From NCBI GenBank assembly GCA_003162115.1, contig PMMV01000068.1:9142-18457 (forward strand): a stretch of DNA of 9,316 bases. The letters run 5' to 3'. The DNA comes from Methanobacterium sp. Its GTDB lineage: Archaea > Methanobacteriota > Methanobacteria > Methanobacteriales > Methanobacteriaceae. Positions within the stretch are counted from its first letter, which is position 1; each line of letters begins with the position of its first letter. Below, piece by piece: positions 1 through 7,800 of the stretch. The notes under the pieces are model-generated. The model had not been told where the DNA came from. It ran no database searches and saw only the letters and a list, made by a program, of their open reading frames with translations. The translations under genes were made by a program, and so were the position numbers.

Positions 1-72
1 CCAAGGGCAGCTTCATTCGTACTTTCTATTGACAAGGATCTTGTTATTAAAAGGTTCAGAATGGAAGAATAA
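1..72 (+). CDS. C-terminal tail of an unidentified upstream gene (partial)
   Basis: Frame 1 is open from the first base to a TAA at 70-72 and encodes 23 residues ending in IKRFRMEE. Only this tail is visible, so the family cannot be named and no domain can be assigned. The reading is plausible because the stop lies 44 bases before the next start on the same strand, which would allow co-transcription with the following gene pair. An open stretch of 23 codons can also occur by chance, so this is tentative. Confidence 0.4.
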   Translation, partial: PRAASFVLSIDKDLVIKRFRMEE

Positions 73-116
73 ATCTTTATTTTAATATTTTTCTATCGAA
101 ATAAAAGGTATCTGAA

Positions 117-635
117 ATGAAGTTTAAAGTAGTTGAAAAAGATGTTCTAAACCCATTAGCTGAAATAATGATGGTTAAAGAAGAATTAAATCCAATTCCA
201 TATGATTTTGAGAGTGTTTCACTTTTAGATAATACCAAACCCGGAGCTAATGTAATATTAGAACTATTAGAGAAAAATTTGGGCAAAAGAAAGTTTATGA
301 GGGCTAAAAAACCTGCAGGATCTCCTGCAACAATTAAACAGCTTGAAAAAGCAGCAAATTCTGAAATTGTGATTCTTGCTCTTGGTGACTGTGGTTCGTG
401 TTCTAGTTGGATTATACTTGATGCTATACGCCTTGAAAAAATGGGAAAACCAACCATTTCTATTTGCTCTGACAGATTCTTGAACTTTGCACATGAACTT
501 GCTAAATCGCATGGAGCTGAAGATCTGAATATATTAAGTATAAAACATCCAGTGGCAGGACTTTCAACAGAAGAAATTGAAGAAAAAACTATACAAATAC
601 TCCCTTCACTTAAATACCTTCTACAAATACCATGA
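117..635 (+). CDS. UGSC-family (seleno)protein homologue, cysteine (CGSC) form
   Basis: This encodes a 172-residue soluble protein with no signal peptide or membrane segment. The hallmark is GDCGSCSSW at about residues 90-98, with a CxxC pair at C92 and C95. In the UGSC family, known from environmental selenoproteomes, the first of these positions can be selenocysteine. Here it is an ordinary TGT codon at 390-392. Other family-like blocks are LDNTKPGAN (37-45), KKPAGSP (64-70), a third Cys at 117, and HPVAGLS (134-140). The CxxC suggests a thiol/disulfide or other redox role, but the reaction and substrate are unknown. The start is supported by AAAAGGT at 103-109, seven bases before the ATG. 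Its stop overlaps the next start as ATGA, so the two products are probably made in step and may form a complex. The family assignment is from recalled motif similarity, not a search. Confidence 0.8.
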   Translation: MKFKVVEKDVLNPLAEIMMVKEELNPIPYDFESVSLLDNTKPGANVILELLEKNLGKRKFMRAKKPAGSPATIKQLEKAANSEIVILALGDCGSCSSWIILDAIRLEKMGKPTISICSDRFLNFAHELAKSHGAEDLNILSIKHPVAGLSTEEIEEKTIQILPSLKYLLQIP

Positions 636-1813
636 AAAGTGTAAAAATGGAAAAAAAATCCCCTCGTTCGAGATCTAAGGAGAATTGCAGTTGCCTGATA
701 GAAGATTTGCTTGAAAATGCAAAAACCGATGATCGACTATGTGAAGTAAGTCCAAATGACATTGAGGTTTTCATAGATCCCGATCCTGAAAAAACTAGTT
801 ATAATTTTTACATACGAAGAATGACAGATGGACTTCCTATAATACCCCCAACAAGGGATAGAGTTCTTAAATTCATGGCGTATACAGACAGAAATCCTGA
901 TGATCTTCTTGCTGTTTTACCCCCACGACAGGGAAAAGCCATCATAGAAAAAATAGCAATAAATTCTGTTATGGCCGGATGTCTACCACAATTCATGCCC
1001 ATTGTACAGCATAGCATAGAAGCCCTTTCAATTGAAAAATTCAACCTTACAAGCGTTAATGCCACCACGCATCCAGTTGCTGTTTGTACAATCTTAAATG
1101 GACCAGTTTCTCGAGAAATAGGAGCATCAAGTGGTGATGGTTGTCTTGGTCCAGGTAACCTAGCAAACGCTACCATAGGACGTGCAGTGCGATTATGTCT
1201 CATTAATATTGCAGGGGCAGTTCCGGGAATTGGCGACCACGCCACCATGGGATCACCTGCCAAGTACAGTTATGCATTTGCAGAATCAGAATCTGAGAGT
1301 CCTTGGGATTCAATGCACTATGAAAAAGGTTTTGATTCGCTTACAAGCACAACAACTGTAATGGCTGTTGAGGCCCCCCATAATGTAAATGATCATCGCA
1401 GCAAGCATGCTGAAGAACTGCTCGAAACCATATCCCACACACTTTCTACTCCAGGATCCAACAACAGTCATGTACCCGGAGAAGTCTTGGTTATCATGAG
1501 CCCTGAACATGCAAGAACTATTTCAAGGGATGGTTTGGATAAACAGGATGTAAAAAATTACTTGCATGAAAATTCTTTAGTTTCTGTTGAACTCGGAGAC
1601 AGGGGTGGAAGGAAACTTGACAAAAAATGGATAGTTGATGGAAATATTCGTATAACCCGTTCACCCAATGATGTGGTTTTAGTTATAGCCGGCGGTGATG
1701 GAAGGCATACCATGATAGCACATGGATTTGGAACATCTTCAGAATCTGTTACCTTACCCATTTTGTTTAAAGATGGGACTCCCGTACAGTCGGTTCATGA
1801 TTTTAAAGAATAA
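632..1813 (+). CDS. Conserved protein of unknown function, genetic partner of the UGSC-family protein
   Basis: This encodes a 393-residue, apparently cytosolic protein. The conserved-looking core starts with [10 protein letters not shown] (65-74). It continues with VLPPRQGKA (95-103), MAGC (114-117), a TTHP block (145-148), the glycine-rich [14 protein letters not shown] (172-185), EAPHNV (247-252), and a C-terminal VIAGGDGRH block (351-359). I recall bacterial proteins with this motif order next to UGSC proteins, but I know of no established activity. Residues 1-60 look like a less conserved, basic and polar extension with a CxC pair (C19, C21) and C37. The four further cysteines are C117, C152, C171 and C189. 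The ATG overlaps the upstream stop and no clear Shine-Dalgarno site precedes it, which fits translational coupling. An in-frame ATG at 647 is an alternative start that would remove five residues. Confidence 0.75.
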   Translation: MKSVKMEKKSPRSRSKENCSCLIEDLLENAKTDDRLCEVSPNDIEVFIDPDPEKTSYNFYIRRMTDGLPIIPPTRDRVLKFMAYTDRNPDDLLAVLPPRQGKAIIEKIAINSVMAGCLPQFMPIVQHSIEALSIEKFNLTSVNATTHPVAVCTILNGPVSREIGASSGDGCLGPGNLANATIGRAVRLCLINIAGAVPGIGDHATMGSPAKYSYAFAESESESPWDSMHYEKGFDSLTSTTTVMAVEAPHNVNDHRSKHAEELLETISHTLSTPGSNNSHVPGEVLVIMSPEHARTISRDGLDKQDVKNYLHENSLVSVELGDRGGRKLDKKWIVDGNIRITRSPNDVVLVIAGGDGRHTMIAHGFGTSSESVTLPILFKDGTPVQSVHDFKE

Positions 1814-1851
1814 AAAAATAAAAATATTGTTTTAGCCTTATTTTAAAATAA
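1814..1851. terminator. Putative terminator region between convergent genes
   Basis: A perfect 14-bp palindrome, TTATTTTAAAATAA, lies at 1838-1851 in the 70-bp gap between two converging genes. On the - strand it is followed by T-rich sequence, including seven T at 1814-1820. On the + strand only short T runs are present. This fits termination of the - strand gene best and could serve both. The stem is all A/T and weak, and palindromes are expected more often in such AT-rich DNA. Confidence 0.45.
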
Positions 1852-1883
1852 AAGTTATGAAAAGAATGTATGTATAAAGTTTA

Positions 1884-2240
1884 TTAGTTATGTTTTACCA
1901 TTAACTTCCTGGTTGCCCTCTCAAGCACCGATGTTCTCAACATTTCATTCCAATCTTTAAATTCAGTACTTTTAACCACGTATTCGTTCCAATTGGCTGA
2001 GTTTGATGCATCTATAAATTCTAATTCATTTTCTATTTTAAAATCACTAGATCTGATCATTTTGTCAAAACTTGAAAAATTTGTGTGGTTTTCCATGAAA
2101 TCTCGGGTAAAAAGTTCTTTTTTGATATAATCGAGATTAATATCAGTTAATCTGAATTTATCACCCTTCATGATATCAATGTCTTTATGGAGGTTGTCCA
2201 TCCTCTTTCTTAGCTTTGATTCGTCAGCTTCAGCTTTCAT
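1884..2240 (-). CDS. Hypothetical protein, 118 residues, with 13-residue periodicity
   Basis: I do not recognise the family. The product is 118 residues, charged, without cysteine, signal peptide or membrane segment. Residues 1-50 are rich in Lys, Asp and Glu and look largely helical. Residues 53-104 divide into four 13-residue blocks. Three of them share an aromatic residue, an Asn/Asp, an acidic or Lys residue, hydrophobic positions and a final Ser: FDKMIRSS at 58-65, WNEYVVKS at 84-91 and WNEMLRTS at 97-104. The start has a good ribosome site, GGAG at 2248-2251, seven bases before the ATG. It lies downstream of nrdD on the same strand, but a terminator-like hairpin separates them, so it probably has its own promoter. 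No function can be inferred. Confidence 0.7.
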   Translation of the reverse strand: MKAEADESKLRKRMDNLHKDIDIMKGDKFRLTDINLDYIKKELFTRDFMENHTNFSSFDKMIRSSDFKIENELEFIDASNSANWNEYVVKSTEFKDWNEMLRTSVLERATRKLMVKHN

Positions 2241-2299
2241 CTAAATTCTCCATTTTTAAGAACCAAGATTAAATTGTTTGATAAAAATTTTAACAAATT

Positions 2300-2331
2300 A
2301 AAAAAAATAATATAGAGGTATTAAAACCTCT
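2300..2331 (-). terminator. Intrinsic-type terminator of nrdD, overlapping its stop codon
   Basis: Read on the - strand, AGAGGT and ACCTCT (2331-2326 and 2319-2314) form a perfect 6-bp stem with a 6-base loop. This is followed by an A/T stretch and eight T in a row (2307-2300). The 5' arm and loop include the last codons and the TAA of nrdD. Confidence 0.65.
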
Positions 2332-4642
2332 TCCTGTCCATTAATTCCCTCATTTTACCCGGATTCCAGCCGCCTGAAGCTGATCTGGATCTTCCTACTT
2401 GTTGTACATATCCTGTTATCCTGTCGTACCATTCAACCTCAGTTTCTTCGCCGCATGTTCCGCATTGGGTTTGAAGACCTTTCATAAGTGTTTTACACTT
2501 TATACAGAAGCTGAGTGCAGAACTATATGCCCAAAATCCTATATCGGAATTTTTAGCTATCTTATTGGTGAGGCTCATCAGTGAATCAGGGTCTGAATAT
2601 GCTTCTCCCATGAAAGCGTGGAATATGTGACCTCCAAGGGTTAGTGGGTGGAATTTTTCTTCTATCTTGATCTTCTCAGGTAGAAGTACATCTGAATTGA
2701 CAGGTACATGTGAAGAATTGGTGTAGTATGATGCCACATCATCTCCCTGTAAAATGGCTTTATCTCCATATTTTTCCTTGTCGAGCATTCCAAATCTGTA
2801 GGCTGTTGATTCTGCAGGTGTCTGGAGCACACTCCATCTAAGACCTGTTTCTTCCTTAAGTTCATCAGCTCTTTTGTTCATGTACTTTATTACCTTTAAT
2901 CCGAATTTTCTAGCATCAGGATCTTCTATTCCTTCTCCGCAGTGGGCCATAAGCATTTCGTTTAATCCAACAAACCCAAATGACAGAGTGGCATTGTTAA
3001 CCCTGTAGTACCGTTCTCCTTCTGCTTCTTGTGTCAAGAATGGTAGGAGGTTGTAATTGTCCAGACAGTTCATAGCCTGTTCTCTTCGAAGCATTAGAAC
3101 TTCTTCTGCAAGATGCATATAAGAATCAAGATAGTCGAAAACATCATTGTCATCCCTTGAATTGTAAGCTATTCTTGGAAGGTTTAGTGTGACATATGCA
3201 AGGTTACCTGTCCTGAAACAGTCCTGTTCCCAGTCACCTGTCCAATTATCGTTTAATGATGTTCTACAGCCCATATAATTTGCCATATCGCCCCTGTAGC
3301 TCGGGAACATATTTACAAAGTAAGATGACCCGTATTTAGCTGAAAGTTCATGTACCCGTCTAACATCCTCTTCAAATTCGTCTGTTAGGACTTTGTCCCT
3401 TAAAGCATAAATTGTGTTTGGGAAGAGGTGTGGTTTACCATCAGAATCACCATCAAGAAGAGTTTCAGTAAAAGCCCGTTGTAAAATTCTGGTTTCTTCC
3501 TCATAATCCCCATATACACCTGCTAATTTTCCCTTGGGACCGTATGCAGGTACATCTTCAAGGAATTTTGGAACTGTAAATTCAAGATTTATGGATGTGA
3601 ATGGAACCTGTGATCCTCTAGCAGCGTAAGCCATGTTCAAATTATATATAAACATCTGAACAGACTGTTTAACCTTTTCGTATGAGAGTCCTGCAGCAAA
3701 TGGAGCCACAAAGACGTTCCAAAGGCTCATTGACTGGCCTCCACTCATATTTTGCTGGGCTGCAAGCATTATTTCTCCAGAATGGTTCATAAGTGTTTCT
3801 ATATGGTTTGGAGGTCCCGCAACCGATGTATGATCCCCTGTACCATCCACCTTAAGACCATGTTTGATGAAAAGCCTTAGATCGTGCTGCAAGCAGTTAA
3901 GCGGTCTACCTGCAAAGAATTCTAGGTCATGAATGTGAATATCTCCACCTAAATGAGCATCTGCAAGTTCGTTTGGAAGAATTCGCAGTAAAGCGTATTG
4001 TTTTAATGCTTCGTCTGCAACGTACTTGTGTACTGTCTCAGGGTTGTGTATCATGTTTGCGTTATCACGAGACCCATTTCTTATGAGGTTTGTGATGTTA
4101 TAAACAGGTATACCTAGCCTTGTGTACTTCTTTCGAAGTGTTTCTAGACCGTGTTCAACCAGTTTTGTGTTAACTATCTCCCTTATCATTGGAGCAGTTA
4201 AATAATCCACATCAAGTTTTTTAAGTTCCTTCCACGTCTCTGTAGCTATCTTTCTTGCAAGCTCTCCTGATGCATCGGTTTCTACGATCAGTGTTTTCTC
4301 TATCTTCCTTTGATCAAAGGCTTCTATTGTATCCCTTGAAGTTCTCACCCTAAGATTGTTGGATGCCAAATATTTATCGGCTATTTTCCTGTCCACTCTT
4401 TTGAGACAGTCATAAACCAGCATCTTTATTTCAGCTGTTGATATACCGTCATAAGCTGCCTTTGCAACGTACGATGAAATTCTCTCCGCAGCCCATAGTG
4501 GCGAACCCACCATAAGACATGATTTAACTATTTTCTCGTGTGTGAATCTTTCATATATCCCGTTATTCTTTATGACACATGTTTGTGCCCTTGTAGGAAG
4601 AGCAGCGATAATCCGCTCGTCCCTTTCTATATCCTCCCTCAT
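2321..4642 (-). CDS. nrdD: Anaerobic (class III) ribonucleoside-triphosphate reductase
   Basis: NrdD reduces ribonucleoside triphosphates to deoxyribonucleotides under anoxic conditions, using a glycyl radical installed by the radical-SAM activase NrdG, which is not in this window. From the chosen ATG the product is 773 residues. Two ATP-cone-like allosteric domains lie at about 20-95 and 97-180. The catalytic barrel follows, with PLNCLQHD (C250) and MGCRTSL (C459, the expected thiyl cysteine position). Near the C-terminus, C713, C716, C727 and C730 form a CxxC..CxxC zinc site. RITGY then carries the expected radical glycine G744. All key elements are present and there is no intein. A GTG nine bases upstream would add three residues, but it falls inside the Shine-Dalgarno sequence, so ATG 4642 is preferred. 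The external reductant (formate or a thioredoxin-like protein) cannot be decided from this reading. Confidence 0.97.
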   Translation of the reverse strand: MREDIERDERIIAALPTRAQTCVIKNNGIYERFTHEKIVKSCLMVGSPLWAAERISSYVAKAAYDGISTAEIKMLVYDCLKRVDRKIADKYLASNNLRVRTSRDTIEAFDQRKIEKTLIVETDASGELARKIATETWKELKKLDVDYLTAPMIREIVNTKLVEHGLETLRKKYTRLGIPVYNITNLIRNGSRDNANMIHNPETVHKYVADEALKQYALLRILPNELADAHLGGDIHIHDLEFFAGRPLNCLQHDLRLFIKHGLKVDGTGDHTSVAGPPNHIETLMNHSGEIMLAAQQNMSGGQSMSLWNVFVAPFAAGLSYEKVKQSVQMFIYNLNMAYAARGSQVPFTSINLEFTVPKFLEDVPAYGPKGKLAGVYGDYEEETRILQRAFTETLLDGDSDGKPHLFPNTIYALRDKVLTDEFEEDVRRVHELSAKYGSSYFVNMFPSYRGDMANYMGCRTSLNDNWTGDWEQDCFRTGNLAYVTLNLPRIAYNSRDDNDVFDYLDSYMHLAEEVLMLRREQAMNCLDNYNLLPFLTQEAEGERYYRVNNATLSFGFVGLNEMLMAHCGEGIEDPDARKFGLKVIKYMNKRADELKEETGLRWSVLQTPAESTAYRFGMLDKEKYGDKAILQGDDVASYYTNSSHVPVNSDVLLPEKIKIEEKFHPLTLGGHIFHAFMGEAYSDPDSLMSLTNKIAKNSDIGFWAYSSALSFCIKCKTLMKGLQTQCGTCGEETEVEWYDRITGYVQQVGRSRSASGGWNPGKMRELMDRKRF

Positions 4643-4648
4643 TGGCAA

Positions 4649-4653
4649 CACCT
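4649..4653 (-). promoter_or_regulatory. Shine-Dalgarno site deciding the nrdD start
   Basis: AGGTG on the - strand lies six bases before the ATG at 4642-4640. The competing GTG codon (4651-4649) is part of this same motif and has no separate ribosome site at a suitable distance. Confidence 0.7.
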
Positions 4654-4667
4654 GTATTTTATATTAA

Positions 4668-4690
4668 TTTTTATATCTTTTAAAATATTC
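4668..4690 (-). promoter_or_regulatory. Candidate proximal promoter of nrdD
   Basis: The - strand carries TATAAAAA (4675-4668) preceded by purine-rich sequence, and a second A/T box, ATATTTTA, just upstream. The nearer box would place initiation about 25 bases on, almost at the ATG, leaving little room for the ribosome site. The farther box fits better. The DNA is so AT-rich that either box may be accidental. Confidence 0.3.
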
Positions 4691-4719
4691 TTTTTTGAAC
4701 AGTCTTGCTGCACGTTGTT

Positions 4720-4781
4720 ATCAAGGTTTGAAATCCACCATCTTAAAGTTGTTCGTGGATTTACTAATCTTTGCCCTTGAT
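4720..4781 (-). ncRNA. Candidate structured leader or small RNA upstream of nrdD
   Basis: Two nested perfect inverted repeats are visible. The outer stem pairs ATCAAGG with CCTTGAT (7 bp, 4775-4781 with 4720-4726). The inner stem pairs AAATCCAC with GTGGATTT (8 bp, 4755-4762 with 4731-4738). Read on the - strand, the internal loop is 12 bases on the 5' side and 4 on the 3' side, and the apical loop is 16 bases. The element lies between the polC stop and nrdD, with a TATA-like box about 25 bases before its 5' end. It could be an nrdD leader, a separate RNA, or a DNA operator. The + strand can fold the same way, but no + strand gene lies nearby. Confidence 0.4.
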
Positions 4782-4798
4782 TACAATTTACCTTACAC

Positions 4799-4806
4799 AT
4801 ATTAAA
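4799..4806 (-). promoter_or_regulatory. TATA-like box before the structured element
   Basis: TTTAATAT on the - strand is close to the archaeal box A consensus. The expected start about 25 bases downstream falls at about 4778-4781, the first bases of the nested inverted repeat. If used, the nrdD transcript would have a leader of about 140 bases. Confidence 0.35.
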
Positions 4807-4858
4807 ATGTTTGGTATAATACGAATAGATTACTATCACTTCCCCTTTGATATTTTCA

Positions 4859-7800
4859 TTATAAAAACACATCTAAAGAACTTTGTTTTGACTTATCACT
4901 CTCAAAAAGTGAGTTTATACCAGATTCAATTAGTTCTATCCTCTGAACAAGATAATTATCTATTGGATAACGCTGAGAAAGATCTTTAGATATTTCCAGG
5001 TACTTAACGACTGAACCCTTGGATATACTCAGTATAAGGTTACTGCCACATACACAGTCCCCTGAAAGCGGTATTCTCCTGTACTTTTTGTTGCACTTAG
5101 TACATCGAACCTTCTGTCTTGAAAATGCTCTGCTGTTACCAGCCATGTCCGGCAGAAAATGGGACATCAAAACTCCCTCAACAACTCCTTTCTGGTCAAC
5201 AGCCCTTATCCTCTCTGCGAGTTTTATCTGACCATCCACCTTTTCCTTCATAGTAGGTAGCATTTTGTAGAGGCAAAGCTTAGGTCCACTGTGAATGCTT
5301 GATGTATCATGTGAAAATAAAAGCCCTTCATACTGATCTTCAGTACCCAGTCTCTTTTTGACATTATCAACAAGATAAAGTACTTCAGAAGGCTTTGCAA
5401 ACTCCAGGGTTTTCTGATACAATTCTAATGGAATTTGAGACATTGCATCGATGTTGTGGGACTCATCATCTATCTCCTCAGGATCAATCCTTGAAGATAG
5501 AACTAGTGGAGCGTCCATTCTACCACCCCTTGAACTAGGAAGGTAAACTTTAGAAAAATTTAACAACGCATCTAATAAAAGCATTATTGAATCTTCATCA
5601 CTGTCACAATTTCTTCTTTTGGCTGAATGGAAGTATGGATGAGCATAACAGCAGGCTGCTTTGGTAAATCCAACTATTCTTCCAAGAACACCTGCAGATG
5701 TGTGAGGTGCAAGTCCAACAATCAACTGTCCTACAAGATCTTCCTTATCCAATATATTATAAAACCTCTCAAGTCCATAAAATTCCTCTAAAAGATCATC
5801 AATAAAATGTGATACCCTAATAAGATATTCAGCACAGTTTTCAGATATGACAACATCCTGGATCTTGATCTCAATCATCTGCTCATCATTTTCTATTTCA
5901 TTCCCACGAATATCATTGGTATATCCAAGTTCTTTGAGCTTCTGATGAGTAACACCTATTTCACGCGGTATAAAATGTGTTAACGGAAGGTTGGTTGAAT
6001 CATGTCTAATTGTAGCATCCCTGTAAGTAAAAACACCATTTTTAGAACGGAGTATTCCCTTCTCAAGGGGTTCAGGAAATTTATCCTCAGATATCATTCC
6101 GATAACTCCTTTAATTTCATCCATCTTCCTAACCCCTACATTTTCATAGGCCTTTTTCAATAGATTGCCCAGGTTAATTCTTTTATTACCAGAACTGGTT
6201 GGTACAGTCCTTGCACCACATACAGGACATATTGCCTGCATAGACCCAACACCGCACTCGGTACATTTACACCGGGCAATATCCACGCTGATAGTCCCTT
6301 TTTTTGCAGCATCGACAATATTTCGCCTGCTGCCACCGTTGGTACCAATAGGAAAAAGTGCGTGAGGTGCTGGTTTCATCTTCCTTTCCTTGGTTTTCTC
6401 GGGTCTTCCAACTCTTGCACCTAGATAAATGGGTGCTTTGGCCATTATATTAACAGGTGAAACTTGGTTTATTGCTTCTAAAGTTGTGGAATCATCTGTC
6501 AATTTCAATGGTTCGGTAAGGGTTTTTAAAAGTGCATATGCATGGTCATGTGAAACTATCATGTTCCCATCTTCTACTACGTGAGGAATGCCTAAAACTT
6601 CCAAAATTCTTTTTTCAGGACCTATTTTAACGGTTAAACCTGTAGATGTGGGGCTCTCTAATTCTTCACCATCTAATTCCTCAGAAAATGATCCATGGCC
6701 ATAATTTAAGTCCATATTTATATCTTTATCGCCAAAATTCTCGTTTAAAAAAGTTACAAGCTGATTTATATCCTGTCGTGTGACATCATGGTAAAAGTAG
6801 GTGTAATTTGGATGCAGAGGTATTTGGTACTTTTCTGAAAGTTCAAATGCAGTCCTAGAGTCTATTTTATCAGTTTTTAATGATTCAAGATCCAGATCCC
6901 CTTCTGAGTACTTACTTGACTTTTCAATAGTCTGTATCCACCATTCCTCGCACCAGCCTGCTGGAAGAAGAACATGATTGTTTCTTAAAAATTCACCGAA
7001 CGGTACCAACATATCTCCTAAGAATATGATCTCGTCAACTTGGTATTTGATTTTCTTTCCTTGTTGTTCTGATTCAACTTTAACAACACTACCGTCCTTC
7101 ATTTTTACAATTGGGCCTTCTATACTGTCAACTGGGACAACACAGTTTCCTTTACCAGGTCTTTCGATCTTCATCTGTGTGCCGACTGCTAAGAATTCAA
7201 CTATTTCCATAGTTGCAGGGTGTATTCCCATTGCAGCAAGTCCTGCATTTCTTGATCTTCCATATCTTAACCTGAAACCGCCCTTTGCCTGAGGATATGC
7301 TAGTACTGGTCTTCCCCCAATTATATCCCGCATGTACTTGTCATCGACCTTTGCTGCATCTCCATCGTCATTTTTTGAATCAGACGGTTTTGAAAAGTCC
7401 CCTAACCATTCCCATCCATCAATTTTCAATTTTTTGGCGTATTTCAGGACTTTTGGCGCTTTCTGTATAACACCTTCAGCAATAGCAAGCAAAGCACCTC
7501 CTCTAATATTGTTGGTCTCAACACGTTCTAAATCACGGTGCGATACTTCTATCTTATCTGTTGGTTCGCCTGTAACTTCTACAGGTATGTTCTTTGCAGC
7601 TATTCTAACTTCATCAGGTTTTGGTGAATACTGTAGATTGGTAACCTCTGATTCATAAAGTTCCACTTCTTCAACATACCTTTCTATCTCAGTATCTGTT
7701 GGTTTGTATTTATCAAGACCTAATGAAAGTCTTATATAATCTCCTATTAGTACTGCTAGAGCTGCTGCAGTTCCACCTGCACTTCTTATAGGTCCTGCAA

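Noticed and set aside
390..401. Possible selenocysteine at the UGSC position
   Set aside because: Both motif positions are TGT codons in frame. The nearby TGA is out of frame. The gene encodes the cysteine form.
77..457. 126-codon - strand open frame antisense to the UGSC-family gene
   Set aside because: It overlaps a well-supported gene, shows no recognisable motif, and is best explained as a shadow frame.
808..1263. 151-codon - strand open frame inside the partner gene
   Set aside because: It is a shadow of the + strand gene, whose motifs and coupling support the + frame.
4834..4852. TATCA/TGATA inverted repeat just after the polC stop as a terminator
   Set aside because: The stem is only five weak pairs around nine bases and no T tract follows on the - strand.
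4639..4872. 77-codon - strand open frame spanning the polC-nrdD gap
   Set aside because: It overlaps both flanking genes, has no Shine-Dalgarno site, and has an atypical composition. The inverted repeats explain the gap better.
4771..4989. 72-codon + strand open frame over the polC end
   Set aside because: It is mostly antisense to polC, with no ribosome site and no recognisable domain.
6978..7658. Several + strand open frames antisense to polC
   Set aside because: They overlap each other and the clear DP2 coding frame. Their composition fits antisense shadows.
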